Notes: a model not told the origin generated them from the sequence alone. Positions 35,745-45,203 are shown, numbered from the stretch's first letter. The stretch is DNA of 45,203 nt from an uncultured Oscillospiraceae bacterium (GCA_947631865.1 CANRNF010000017.1:1-45203), one strand, 5' to 3'. Program-made: numbers and translations.

Positions 35745-37096
35745 ATGTGTCTCTCTTTCTCACAATAGAGCGTCGGTTTATCTGAAACAAGAAACTCCAT
35801 GATCTCGTCGTACAGCAATGCCGGATTGCCGGCTGCAGAGCAAGCGGTGTAACAGTCAGAAAACTTCTTTTTCAGCGCATCTGTGCTGTGTTCTTCCGCG
35901 CGGTGGCGTTTTCCGGGCCTTGCAATCTTTGTGAAGCGTGTTTTGTCGTCCATGACGACCGTCACTGTGCTGTACCCGAATCCAGACATGCCCCGCTGCT
36001 CGGGGTCAACGGCGTAGGTCGTTTTCTCTCCAATGCTTCTCAGCGTGCGCTCATTCTGCGCGCCCTCATAAAAACAAGAAGAGGACAATTGTCCGCGGAC
36101 AAGTGCAGATGCGGTGCAAAACGGTACGCAGAAGCGTTGTCCATAGAGACTCTCAGGCCACTTTCGAGGCAGTGACATATAATGATTCTCCGATGTCGTG
36201 ATATAAACGCTCTCGATCCGTTCCGGCACAAACCCATCTCTTGAGGCAATGTCCAAAGCCGCCTCCACAGCCTGATAGGCAGAAAAGCAGCACGGATAAT
36301 CTTTGATGATGACGCCGGGTTCGATAAACGCCCATTGGCGACCAAGGCCGCTACTGAGCCGCTCCAATTGATCTTCGCTGCCGCCGAAACAGCGGCAGAA
36401 GCCGCCGGACAGGATATCTCGGCAGCCTCCCGCCCCATGCGCCGCCAACTGAGCCGCGCGCAGGCCACTCGCCGCCGCCATTCCGACATGGAAGGAATTT
36501 GCCATCGTGCCAAAGCTCTCTCTCAGACCGGATGCAAAGCTGCACGCCAGAGCAACGGCGTTTTGCATCTGATCGTGATCGAGCTCCAAGAGCCTTCCGG
36601 CGCATACTGCAGCGCCGATGATCCCGGCGACGGAGGTCGTATGAAAACCCATTCTGTGCGCCTTTGGCAGCAGTGCCTGGTTGACACAGGCAATTACCTC
36701 GAATCCGGCAATATAGGCCGTAATCATCTCCTCGCCCCTGACAGCTCTCTCCATGCCGAGCGCCATCGCTACCGGTACAAGGACAGCGCTCGGATGGCCC
36801 GGCTGGCAATAGAAGAGATCGTTGTATTCCTGGGCGTGTGCACAGGAAGCATTGAGCCATACGCAGTCATACAGGCTCATCCTGGTCATGCCAAGCCCTG
36901 CCACATAACGCTTTCTGAAGCCGCCTTCCTCCGTGACGGAGGCTCCGATGCGCTGCTGGAGGCTTTGCCCTCCCGAGATTACCGTTCCTACCGTGTCGGC
37001 AAAGCATATCTGCCCCAGCTTTCTGACCTGCAGTGGGATATCATGCACTGACAGGCCGCAGACAAAAGTCGCGATCCGCCTTTCAATGTCCCCCAT
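35741..37096 (-). CDS. MmgE/PrpD family protein
   Basis: A 451-residue member of the MmgE/PrpD family (2-methylcitrate dehydratase, itaconate-related isomerase, iminodisuccinate epimerase). Visible family features: DTVGTVISGG near the start, ASCAHAQEYNDLFYCQPGHPSAVLVPVAMALG (the DD/H-type active-site region), GFHTTSVAGIIGAAV, and IKDYPCCFSAYQAVEAALDIA. No methylcitrate genes accompany it, so propionate metabolism is unlikely; a dehydratase, racemase or epimerase step on a dicarboxylate-like substrate fits better. It begins 3 nt after the TRAP large permease and overlaps the cyclase by 4 nt. Confidence 0.87.
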   Translation of the reverse strand: MGDIERRIATFVCGLSVHDIPLQVRKLGQICFADTVGTVISGGQSLQQRIGASVTEEGGFRKRYVAGLGMTRMSLYDCVWLNASCAHAQEYNDLFYCQPGHPSAVLVPVAMALGMERAVRGEEMITAYIAGFEVIACVNQALLPKAHRMGFHTTSVAGIIGAAVCAGRLLELDHDQMQNAVALACSFASGLRESFGTMANSFHVGMAAASGLRAAQLAAHGAGGCRDILSGGFCRCFGGSEDQLERLSSGLGRQWAFIEPGVIIKDYPCCFSAYQAVEAALDIASRDGFVPERIESVYITTSENHYMSLPRKWPESLYGQRFCVPFCTASALVRGQLSSSCFYEGAQNERTLRSIGEKTTYAVDPEQRGMSGFGYSTVTVVMDDKTRFTKIARPGKRHRAEEHSTDALKKKFSDCYTACSAAGNPALLYDEIMEFLVSDKPTLYCEKERHI

Positions 37097-37099
37097 TTG

Positions 37100-38392
37100 T
37101 CAGTACAATCCCACCAGCTTGGGCACAAACGTTACGAGACCGGGGATATAGGTTATCAGCAAAATCACCACTATCTGCACCGCACAGAACGGCAGAATCG
37201 CCTTCATACACCGTTCAAGCGGCGCGTCCGCAATACTGGCCGCCAAAAACAGGCAGGGACCGAACGGCGGCGTGCAGATACCGCAGACCACGTTTGTAAC
37301 AAAGACCACACCAAACTGGAGCGGATCCACACCGTACGAGGCGGCAAGCGGTGCGAAGATCGGCGCAAAAATCAGGACGTTCGCCGTGCATTCCATGAAG
37401 CATCCAAGGAAGAGCAGAACAATGTTCAGCACAAACAGCACGACCCACTGCTGGGAGATGTATGTCTGGACTGTAGTGCTGATCAGATTGGGAAGCTGAG
37501 CCATCGCGATCAGATAACTCAGCGGCTTTGCCGCCGCGTTGAGCAGGAGGATCGCGCCGGCAGTCTCCATGGCGTTCATCACGCAGTCCTTAAAGAGCTT
37601 CCACGTCAGATTCCGATAGATGACAGCAGAGGCAAAAATAATCCAGACATTTGCGATGATGGCCGCCTCCGTAGCCGAGCAAAACCCACTGAAAATGGCT
37701 ATCACAATGATGATGGGCGTCATCATCGCCGGAAGCGTCTTCAGGATGACCGCGTTGGCCTCCTTGATGGTGTAACGCCTTGTTTCTTTGGGATAATTGC
37801 GCTTTTTGCTGTAATATGCGACCAGTATCATCTCGCCGACCGCTATCAAACAGCCCGGAATGAATCCTCCGGCAAACAGCGCGCCCGTTGAAACACTTGA
37901 CATGATCGAGCCGTATACGATCATGGTGATGCTCGGTGGGATAATGGGGCCGATAATAGAGGAGGCCGCCGTGACTGCCACAGCAAATTCCTTGTCGTAC
38001 CCCTCCTTTTCCATCGTGGGGATCAGCATGCCTCCGATGGCCGCGGTATCTGCCACAGCGGAGCCGGACATGGTCGCGAAGAATGCGGAGGCCACGATGT
38101 TGATATGCGCCAACGCCCCGCGAAGCCTCCCCACCAGAAGCTTGCACAACAGGATTATATCGTCAAGCAGACCAACCCGGCACATCAGATCGCCCGCCAG
38201 CATAAACATGGGGATCGCCATCAGCGCAAAGCTGTTTACGCCCTGATAGTATTGCTGAAATATCAGCTCAAAGCCGATCTGCCCCCAGAATTCTGCTGTC
38301 ATAAGGGCTGCCATTCCCACACCAAGTGCGATTGGCATCCCGGAGAACATAAATGCGAACAACAGGATAAACAAATACAGGCCCATTTGCAT
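37100..38392 (-). CDS. dctM: TRAP transporter large permease (DctM)
   Basis: A 430-residue membrane protein of the TRAP large-subunit family, about 12 hydrophobic segments, with FMFSGMPIALGVGMAAL at the start, IPMFMLAGDLMCRVGL and SGSAVADTAAIGGMLIPTMEKEGYDKEFAVAVTAASSIIGPIIPPS, both diagnostic. Uses an ion gradient to move a substrate delivered by DctP. ATG 38392 (MQMGLY) is preceded by GGGGGAG about 7 nt upstream; a longer frame to 38524 overlaps the small permease gene and is rejected. The two permease genes are 14 nt apart. Confidence 0.93.
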   Translation of the reverse strand: MQMGLYLFILLFAFMFSGMPIALGVGMAALMTAEFWGQIGFELIFQQYYQGVNSFALMAIPMFMLAGDLMCRVGLLDDIILLCKLLVGRLRGALAHINIVASAFFATMSGSAVADTAAIGGMLIPTMEKEGYDKEFAVAVTAASSIIGPIIPPSITMIVYGSIMSSVSTGALFAGGFIPGCLIAVGEMILVAYYSKKRNYPKETRRYTIKEANAVILKTLPAMMTPIIIVIAIFSGFCSATEAAIIANVWIIFASAVIYRNLTWKLFKDCVMNAMETAGAILLLNAAAKPLSYLIAMAQLPNLISTTVQTYISQQWVVLFVLNIVLLFLGCFMECTANVLIFAPIFAPLAASYGVDPLQFGVVFVTNVVCGICTPPFGPCLFLAASIADAPLERCMKAILPFCAVQIVVILLITYIPGLVTFVPKLVGLY

Positions 38393-38406
38393 AAGTGATC
38401 TCCCCC

Positions 38407-38922
38407 TTACTTCCCTTTTCCGACCGGCTCTTTCCCGGCCAGCTTGAGGATGTCGTGACAGATAAAAGCGAACATGTGCACTCCCATAAAGACGCCGCCC
38501 AGAATCACGCCGGAGGCAGGCCATATCATTTGCACGTGTACCGTCGTGCCCATCGCCTTCATGTAATAGGGAATGAGCTCGATACCAACCTTCACGAAAA
38601 CCACAATAAAGATCATGGAGAAAATGTGCCCTATCAACTCCATCGTGGCATAGGCCTTCCCACGAAACAGATTGATCACAAATTCAAATCGGACCAGTCC
38701 CTTGTTATGCATTGCCACACTTCCGCCAACGAACGTAGCCCAGATCAGCATAAAACGGCTGAGCTCTTCCGGCCACATGAAAGAGCGCGGCAGAAAGCTT
38801 CTTGAAAATACGCCGCATGTCATTGAGGCCAGTATCCCTATACCACAAACAAGCAGAATTGCCTTACCAGCCTTCTCCACATGATCGCTGAGGGCATCAA
38901 TAAATGTAACCAACTTTGTCAT
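38407..38922 (-). CDS. dctQ: TRAP transporter small permease (DctQ)
   Basis: A 171-residue protein with four hydrophobic segments and the DctQ pattern RSFLPRSFMWPEELSRFMLIWATFVGGSVAMHNKGLVRFEF. It partners DctM in the membrane. AAAAGGAG precedes ATG 38922. A 124-nt gap with a large hairpin separates it from dctP. Confidence 0.92.
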   Translation of the reverse strand: MTKLVTFIDALSDHVEKAGKAILLVCGIGILASMTCGVFSRSFLPRSFMWPEELSRFMLIWATFVGGSVAMHNKGLVRFEFVINLFRGKAYATMELIGHIFSMIFIVVFVKVGIELIPYYMKAMGTTVHVQMIWPASGVILGGVFMGVHMFAFICHDILKLAGKEPVGKGK

Positions 38923-38980
38923 TCTATCTCCTTTTCAGCTTGCGTTTGAAGACGGGCCCGGCAGGCTCACCTTGTCATAA

Positions 38981-39027
38981 TGCTTTGCTCCATCCGCCCG
39001 GAAGACCGGGCAGATGGCCGCAAAGCA
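38981..39027 (-). terminator. Large imperfect hairpin between dctP and dctQ
   Basis: TGCTTTGC(T)CCATCCGCCCGG 38981-39001 pairs with CCGGGCAGATGGCCGCAAAGCA 39006-39027 with one bulge and a mismatch, tetraloop AAGA. A flanking GCGTTTGA near 38942 and TCAAACGC near 39034 can extend it. No U-tract follows on the minus strand, so an mRNA-stabilising or attenuating role that raises DctP over the permeases is likely. Confidence 0.6.
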
Positions 39028-39046
39028 AAGTTCTCAAACGCTCGGT

Positions 39047-40096
39047 TCAGGGCAGGCTTACTGCGTAGCTCTGAACCATCTCCACAAACTCAGGCGTAAT
39101 GGCCTTATCTTCGCCAACATAGTCATCCCAAATGGCCTCAGAACGTTCTGTCCAAAGCGCTTTCTCATCGTCGGTAAGCTCAACGATCACAACGCCCTGT
39201 TCTTTAAGCTTCTCATAAGACGCTGCATTGGCCTGAACGAACTCCTCATCCTTCCACTTCTCGCACTCAAGACCACATTCCTGAACGATCTTGAAAAGTT
39301 CTCCGTCAACGCCGCCGAGCTTTTCAATGGCCTTAGGTCCGATAAATTTGACAGAGACGACCCAGCTTTGGTTGATCGGCGTGATATACTTCAGTATCTC
39401 ACCAAAAGAGTTGATCTCAAACGTCTGCACCTGGTTATAGGAGGCGTCAACAAGATTCTGCTGAAGGGCGGTGTAAACCTCGCCCCAGTCGAGAGCGGTA
39501 GAGGAAGCACCCCAATTGTTGAAAAGCGCAAGCTCGATCTCCGCACCTGTGGAGCGGACCTTGACGCCCTTCATATCATCAGGGACACGGATCTCCTTGC
39601 TGGTGGTTCCGATGGCACGTGGCTCACCGGCATCCACATCGAACATGAGCGCCATACCGCCGGTATCCTCCATGATCTTCTCATTGACCTCATCCCGGTA
39701 ATCGCTGGTAAAGAGCGCACGCACCTGCTCTACAGAGGACAACAGTCCGGGCAGATCGACCCACGCAAGGCAGTCGGAGAACTGGACGAAGTTGCCGTTG
39801 GAGCATTTGGCAATATCAATGGTACCGGCTATTGCAGCTTCGGTAATCGCCTTATCGCCGCCCAACTGGCTGGCAGGATAATACTCCACGACGACCCGGC
39901 CGTCGGTGCGTTCCTCCACGAGATCGCAGAAATACTGACCACCTTTGCCCGCGACGGAGTCTGCGGCGTCAGTATCGGCGAAGCGTAGGACGATGGGATC
40001 CGGGTCGGCATCGTCGGCCAAGGCAGTAGTGCTGCCGCACACCGCCATGGAGAAGGTGGTGACGAGTGCGAGGAGAAGTGCTGCTGTCTTTTTCAT
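39047..40096 (-). CDS. dctP: TRAP transporter solute-binding protein (DctP)
   Basis: A 349-residue secreted binding protein. Residues 1-27 are a signal peptide (MKKTAALLLALVTTFSMAV, Ala-Leu-Ala before DDAD); a cysteine at 20 in MAVCGS resembles a weak lipobox but with Val at -1, so lipoprotein processing is uncertain. Arg181 in MKGVKVRSTGAE corresponds to the arginine that clamps the substrate carboxylate in TRAP receptors, and NNWGASSTALDWGEVYTALQQNLVDA is the usual hinge/ligand stretch. The ligand should be a small acid. AAAGGAAG precedes ATG 40096. First gene of the minus-strand catabolic cluster. Confidence 0.92.
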   Translation of the reverse strand: MKKTAALLLALVTTFSMAVCGSTTALADDADPDPIVLRFADTDAADSVAGKGGQYFCDLVEERTDGRVVVEYYPASQLGGDKAITEAAIAGTIDIAKCSNGNFVQFSDCLAWVDLPGLLSSVEQVRALFTSDYRDEVNEKIMEDTGGMALMFDVDAGEPRAIGTTSKEIRVPDDMKGVKVRSTGAEIELALFNNWGASSTALDWGEVYTALQQNLVDASYNQVQTFEINSFGEILKYITPINQSWVVSVKFIGPKAIEKLGGVDGELFKIVQECGLECEKWKDEEFVQANAASYEKLKEQGVVIVELTDDEKALWTERSEAIWDDYVGEDKAITPEFVEMVQSYAVSLP

Positions 40097-40168
40097 CTTA
40101 CTTTTCTTCCTTTCATTTCATGTATTTTCCCGAATCACCGCCTTTGGTACATCCGGTTTGTTGTTTAA

Positions 40169-40197
40169 ATTCTACACTATTAAGCTTCCTAACGCAA
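40169..40197 (-). promoter_or_regulatory. Candidate promoter of the TRAP/catabolic cluster
   Basis: Minus-strand -35 TTGCGT (40197-40192), 17-nt spacer, -10 TAGAAT (40174-40169), about 75 nt upstream of the dctP start. Fits a sigma-A promoter with a weak -35, as expected for an activated gene. Confidence 0.6.
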
Positions 40198-40271
40198 TTT
40201 CCAGAGCTGATTAAGTTTTTTCCATGATTCCCAGCAATAATGATGCAATATTTGACACATTGCTGTTCTGC

Positions 40272-40299
40272 TTGACAGATTTCAAAAAGATGTTAGACT
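40272..40299 (+). promoter_or_regulatory. Candidate promoter of the PucR-like regulator
   Basis: -35 TTGACA at 40272-40277 and -10 TAGACT at 40294-40299 (16-nt spacer); TATAAT at 40299-40304 is an alternative -10 but would need a 21-nt spacer. A second TTGACA-like string lies at about 40252. The position fits a divergent promoter for the regulator. Confidence 0.5.
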
Positions 40300-40360
40300 A
40301 TAATTGCGGCAAAAAACGACAACCTTGCACATTCACGCAGAGGGGGCACGCCTTTTGAGA

Positions 40361-42123
<1,763 letters not shown>

Positions 42124-42212
42124 TGACAATTTGAAAAGCAGTTGTGAGGAAAGGAGCAGAAGGGGCAGTCCTCAAACTGCAAACCAAATCGACACGCAGA
42201 AAGGAGCCGATA

Positions 42213-42551
42213 ATGGAATCATTACTTGAACGTATGGGTGTCACCTACCATTGGGAGGGTGATGTTCGCATCCCCGACTTGGTTCTGTCAGACACCACTG
42301 ATTATCACATCGGGAAGTATGGACATATGCGTCACAGTTACCTGAAAGAACACCGCCGAACGCTGTTCTCCATCATGCTAACCAATGAAACGCTGGCAAA
42401 GCATATTGCGGATATTGACGCCGCCTGCCGTAATCGACTGGATACCATTATTCCGGCCATGGCCAAACAGGAGGGTGTCACGGAGGAGCTCAAGGCCGCA
42501 GATCAAATGGAGTGGGTCTGCCGTATGAGCAGCATCAAGAACCGCGCGTAG
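42213..42551 (+). CDS. tnpV: Transposon-encoded TnpV-like protein, shortened by an in-frame amber codon
   Basis: A 112-residue protein starting MESLLERMGVTYHWEGDVRIPDL, with IGKYGHMRHSYLKEHRRTLFSIMLTNETL, and an EGVTEELKAADQMEWVCRM segment, the pattern of TnpV proteins carried on Clostridial transposons and conjugative elements. Their function is unknown. AAAGGAG lies just before ATG 42213. The frame stops at TAG 42549-42551, but reading on gives EIVLDELVYN and a TGA at 42582-42584, matching the usual family ending (AREIVxxEIIx). So a sense codon appears to have mutated to TAG, trimming about eleven residues. Confidence 0.8.
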   Translation: MESLLERMGVTYHWEGDVRIPDLVLSDTTDYHIGKYGHMRHSYLKEHRRTLFSIMLTNETLAKHIADIDAACRNRLDTIIPAMAKQEGVTEELKAADQMEWVCRMSSIKNRA

Positions 42552-42596
42552 GAGATCGTCCTTGATGAGCTGGTCTACAACTGACAGTACTATAAC

Positions 42597-43472
42597 TTAA
42601 AACCCGTCTTTGGCAAGGTCGCCACTATCGTCCCGTATCCTATACTTGCACACACCGTCAAGCACTTTTTTCTCGATCAGCGTTTTGCTTAAAGCCGCCG
42701 TCCATTTTTGGCTAAAGTTTGTATTACCGAAATATGCGTTGAAGTTCTGCTGTGGGAGCAGAACGTACTCGTGATCGTCCCCTTTGTTGGCGATGTAGTA
42801 CTTGTACAGCAAAATGCTTGCCTCCACGGGGACGCCGCCCGGCGTCAGCTTGGTCAGACGTTGGACGACCTTTTCCGGCAGCTCGAAGTCCTTATCCCGC
42901 AGCGGCCCCAGCTCCAATGCGTCGGCGAGGATATCGTCAAAGCGAAGCACCCACGCACCTTTCGTGTTGGAGGCAAAGGCCGGAACGAGCATCTGCCTGA
43001 GCTTATTCGCCCATTGGCCACGAAAGCCTTTTTTGAGTGCCAGCGCCTTATCCAAAACACCCTTGCGAACGGCATCGGGATGTGCCGTCACAAAGGCGAT
43101 GATATTCTCCACATGCCGGATCATCCAGCCCTCCCCATCAGGGGCCACCAGCTCCGGAAATTCCTCCGTATATTCCCCATAATTCACCCTGCGCCTCGGA
43201 TCGTCCAGATCCGGGGCCTTTTTTGTTTTCTCCCCGGAAAGGCTGCACCAGGCCAGCAGCGCCCGGCGGGCACAGTCGATCCTATCATAGCCTCTGCCGT
43301 CCTCCCGGAAGAGATAGCCGCGGGCCAGGATCGTCAGAATATGGCGAAATCCCTTGAAGTCCATCAGCATGGGAAAGGTGAAGCGCCCCATGTAGGCGGT
43401 GCCGCCCTTGCCCTCCGCCTTGTATTCAGGAAACTCTGTGTAGGCCGAAAACTCCTCCCATTCATTCAGCAT
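42597..43472 (-). CDS. Hypothetical protein, partner of the polymerase-like gene
   Basis: A 291-residue soluble protein I do not recognise. It begins MLNEWEEFSAYTEFPEYKAE, has a central stretch RRALLAWCSLSGEKTKKAPDLDDPRRRVNYGEYTEEFPELV, and ends with a segment, LPQQNFNAYFGNTNFSQKWTAALSKTLIEKKVLDGVCKYRI, whose alternation could form a winged-helix-like unit (inference only). There are no signal peptide, membrane helix or catalytic motifs that I can name. AAGGAGG precedes ATG 43472 and the gene overlaps the end of the upstream polymerase-like gene by 11 nt, so the two are co-translated and probably work together. It is convergent with the TnpV gene. Confidence 0.8.
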   Translation of the reverse strand: MLNEWEEFSAYTEFPEYKAEGKGGTAYMGRFTFPMLMDFKGFRHILTILARGYLFREDGRGYDRIDCARRALLAWCSLSGEKTKKAPDLDDPRRRVNYGEYTEEFPELVAPDGEGWMIRHVENIIAFVTAHPDAVRKGVLDKALALKKGFRGQWANKLRQMLVPAFASNTKGAWVLRFDDILADALELGPLRDKDFELPEKVVQRLTKLTPGGVPVEASILLYKYYIANKGDDHEYVLLPQQNFNAYFGNTNFSQKWTAALSKTLIEKKVLDGVCKYRIRDDSGDLAKDGF

Positions 43473-45203
43473 GTTTTCTCAACCTCCTTATCAAGCCCCG
43501 CCTCCGAGACGCGCTCCGGTCAACGGCCAGCTCCAGCGCCGCTGCCGGCAGCACTTCCAGAATGAACGCCCGCTTGTCCAGGGCCTCTGCACACATCACG
43601 GCCTCGTCCCAGTCCAGCCGCTCCAACATCTTTCCCGGTCCGGGCCGGACATTGGGGCGAATCACGTCCCGACAGTTACGGATCAGCCTCTGGCGGTAGT
43701 CCTGGCTGTCCGCAGCGCCGCGCATCATCCTCTTCATCTGCTCCGTATCGGTCTGCCGGACGCCCTTGTGCCTCTTTACCTCCATGTCCCGGTGCTGGTC
43801 ATCCAGGTCCATCAGAATGTCCCCCAGCATCCGGTAGCCGCCGCAGCGGAAGTCACAGAGGATGTCCCGGCAGGACGGCAGCCGACCGGTGAAGACCGTG
43901 TAGAGCATCAAAAGCCGATCCTCTTTGGGGGTAAACTGCCAGCTGGATTCCCGCAGGTTGGACAGCGTCGTATGCACGTCATAGGGGGACATATAGGAGA
44001 AAGTGTCATACAGTGCGTCCACGGATATCTCATTCTCCCGGTCCTGGGAAAAAAGGATACGCTGTATGTCCTTCCGGTAGTTGCCGGAGGACGTTATGTG
44101 CCGGTATGCCTCGCAGCGCCGTTTGGCCTCTTCGTAGTCTGCGATGATCGAGCGAATACGTTCCAGTGCGTGCGGGTCGAGCTTTTCTTTCCAGTCCATG
44201 TTTTTGGCAAAGGTGAAAAGCTCCCCGCTGTCCGCCGGTTCTGCCTTCGGTACTTTCGTTTTTCTCCCCAGCTCGCGGGCATAGAACGGCGTGCGCTCCA
44301 GGTTGGCCGTGATCTCATCCCAATCGACCCCGTTGAAGAAGGCCCTGAGCTTCTGGTTCCGGGTGGGATCGTACCACGCATGCTCGTCCGGCTCCCCGGC
44401 GATCTCCTTGTAGCGCAGGAAGAGGCTTCGGACTCTGGATTGATGGCCCAGGTATTCGGACAGGTCCGGCTTTATGCCGCTCTTGGCCGAGTCGATCTCC
44501 AGGCCCGTGAGGATGGTCAGGATCTCCGTCTCTTTTCGGCACTGTTCCCGCAGCTCCTCCGGGGCCGCCTCATCGTAGGCAAGGATGCTCCGGCGCAGGG
44601 CGGCGTTGGAGATCTGCCCGATGCGGGAGGAAAAGGTGCTCTTCACGGTCAAAAACCGGGCGCGCCAGTCGTTGGCGTCCGCGATCAGCGCCTCGGCGGA
44701 CGGTATCTTCAGCAAGGGCAAATTGCTGTCATTTTCAAGCCCTCCGGCATAATTGCGGAGGATACTGCGGCACAGCATGGGCTCCGCGTACAGGTGGACG
44801 GTATCCCCGTCATAATCTGCGCCGCCCAGCCGGTCCGGGATCAGGGACCGGGAATCCACCATAGCCACATAGTACAGGTGGGACAGATACTTCTCCCGCA
44901 GCGGCCCCACGGGAGATAGCGGCGTGACCAGCGCCTCCTCGTTCCGGGAGATATGCGGATTGCGGAGGATCGTGAGAAGTTCCTGCTGCGCATACGCAGG
45001 CTGCGGCGCATAGACCTGCGCTCCCGGTAGGCACTCCCCTTCGAGGACACCGCCAGCACTCGGCGATGTCGGTCGCACAATGTCCGCCAGCAGGCGCATC
45101 AGGTCGTCGGACAGGTAGCGGGTGTCCCCGCTGACCTGCAGCTTGCCCATGCCGTATTTCTCCAAAATCTGTTTGGCCTTGTCCGCCAGTTCCTTTTGAA
45201 AGA
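43462..45203 (-). CDS. RNA polymerase/RdRP-like protein with DYDGD motif (5' end outside window)
   Basis: A frame open to the window edge, at least 580 residues long and continuing beyond it. The key segment, encoded at about 44803-44970, reads RNPHISRNEEALVTPLSP, then VAMVDSRSLIPDRLGGADYDGDTVHLYAEP. The DYDGD triad (codons at 44803-44817) in the setting G-A-D-Y-D-G-D-T-V matches the NADFDGD loop of bacterial RNA polymerase beta-prime and the DxDGD loop of eukaryotic RdRPs and phage YonO, where three aspartates bind the catalytic magnesium. About 460 C-terminal residues of charged helical sequence follow. No membrane segments. The name is inference from one motif and its context; the second barrel domain would lie upstream, outside the window. 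Confidence 0.65.
   Translation of the reverse strand, partial: FQKELADKAKQILEKYGMGKLQVSGDTRYLSDDLMRLLADIVRPTSPSAGGVLEGECLPGAQVYAPQPAYAQQELLTILRNPHISRNEEALVTPLSPVGPLREKYLSHLYYVAMVDSRSLIPDRLGGADYDGDTVHLYAEPMLCRSILRNYAGGLENDSNLPLLKIPSAEALIADANDWRARFLTVKSTFSSRIGQISNAALRRSILAYDEAAPEELREQCRKETEILTILTGLEIDSAKSGIKPDLSEYLGHQSRVRSLFLRYKEIAGEPDEHAWYDPTRNQKLRAFFNGVDWDEITANLERTPFYARELGRKTKVPKAEPADSGELFTFAKNMDWKEKLDPHALERIRSIIADYEEAKRRCEAYRHITSSGNYRKDIQRILFSQDRENEISVDALYDTFSYMSPYDVHTTLSNLRESSWQFTPKEDRLLMLYTVFTGRLPSCRDILCDFRCGGYRMLGDILMDLDDQHRDMEVKRHKGVRQTDTEQMKRMMRGAADSQDYRQRLIRNCRDVIRPNVRPGPGKMLERLDWDEAVMCAEALDKRAFILEVLPAAALELAVDRSASRRRGLIRRLRKHAE
44803..44817 (-). other. Codons of the DYDGD catalytic-type motif
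   Basis: Encodes Asp-Tyr-Asp-Gly-Asp in the polymerase-like protein. In double-psi beta-barrel RNA polymerases the three aspartates of DxDGD hold the catalytic metal, so this short site is the main evidence for the assignment. Confidence 0.65.

Noticed and set aside
35741..37096. Methylcitrate cycle role for the MmgE/PrpD gene
   Set aside because: No methylcitrate synthase or lyase lies nearby and the neighbours point to a transporter-linked acid catabolic pathway.
38395..40011. Plus-strand frames opposite dctQ and dctP
   Set aside because: Antisense to genes with firm TRAP signatures.
43471..44919. 482-codon plus-strand frame opposite the polymerase-like gene
   Set aside because: The minus frame has the DYDGD motif, a coupled downstream gene and open reading to the window edge; the plus frame is Pro/Arg/His-rich shadow sequence.

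Overview
This window looks like a chromosomal segment of a GC-rich, spore-forming, Gram-positive gut-type Clostridium relative (Oscillospiraceae/Flavonifractor-like is my inference). The support is a tryptophan T-box leader, a SpoIIID-like fragment, LytTR/GHKL two-component genes, an LPXTG-like wall-anchored giant protein and TnpV-type transposon debris. The left 30.5 kb is very GC-rich with strong third-position GC bias, so it throws long antisense shadow ORFs. From about 30.8 kb rightwards the composition becomes more moderate, and the region looks like laterally acquired or rearranged DNA.

Layout. (1) 1-3929, plus strand: the end of a solute-binding protein, a fused two-domain permease and a TOBE-type ATPase with an unusual insertion; together one ABC importer (iron/polyamine/phosphonate type). 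(2) 4009-19167, minus strand: one gene for a 5052-residue surface protein with signal peptide, head region, about 20 pilin-like (isopeptide-type) domains, DUF11-like domains, low-complexity stalks and an APKTG sorting signal. Five of its domains form a ~2.03-kb unit that is tandemly repeated, and an 11-C/G homopolymer lies in its 5' upstream region. (3) 19640-21670, plus strand: a divergent LytTR response regulator and GHKL histidine kinase, with a promoter preceded by two direct repeats suited to a LytTR protein. (4) 28229-21804, minus strand: a complete trpEGDCFBA operon, tightly overlapped, under a Trp-specific T-box and a near-consensus promoter. (5) 28674-30488, minus strand: a membrane-domain glycerophosphodiesterase.

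(6) 30.6-31.2 kb is a scar zone: a SpoIIID fragment cut after its helix-turn-helix, and a frameshifted C-terminal remnant of an RlmD/RumA-type rRNA methyltransferase that stops at the last codon of the next gene cluster. (7) 40096-31227, minus strand: a catabolic cluster with a TRAP transporter (DctP, DctQ, DctM), an MmgE/PrpD protein, a cyclase-family hydrolase, a DUF362 protein with a Cys-rich tail, a split UxaA/SuyAB-type lyase and a YeiH-type exporter, controlled presumably by the divergent PucR-like regulator at 40361. My working hypothesis is uptake and breakdown of a small carboxylate, possibly a sulfonated one (lyase releasing sulfite, YeiH exporting it). (8) 41.9-45.2 kb: mobile-element territory with a TnpV gene carrying an in-frame amber codon, a 47-nt palindrome and a two-gene minus-strand operon. 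The upstream gene of that operon runs off the window and carries a DYDGD motif in a context like the catalytic barrel of single-chain RNA polymerases/eukaryotic-type RdRPs (YonO, QDE-1). That pair and the catabolic cluster are the best candidates for undescribed biology here.
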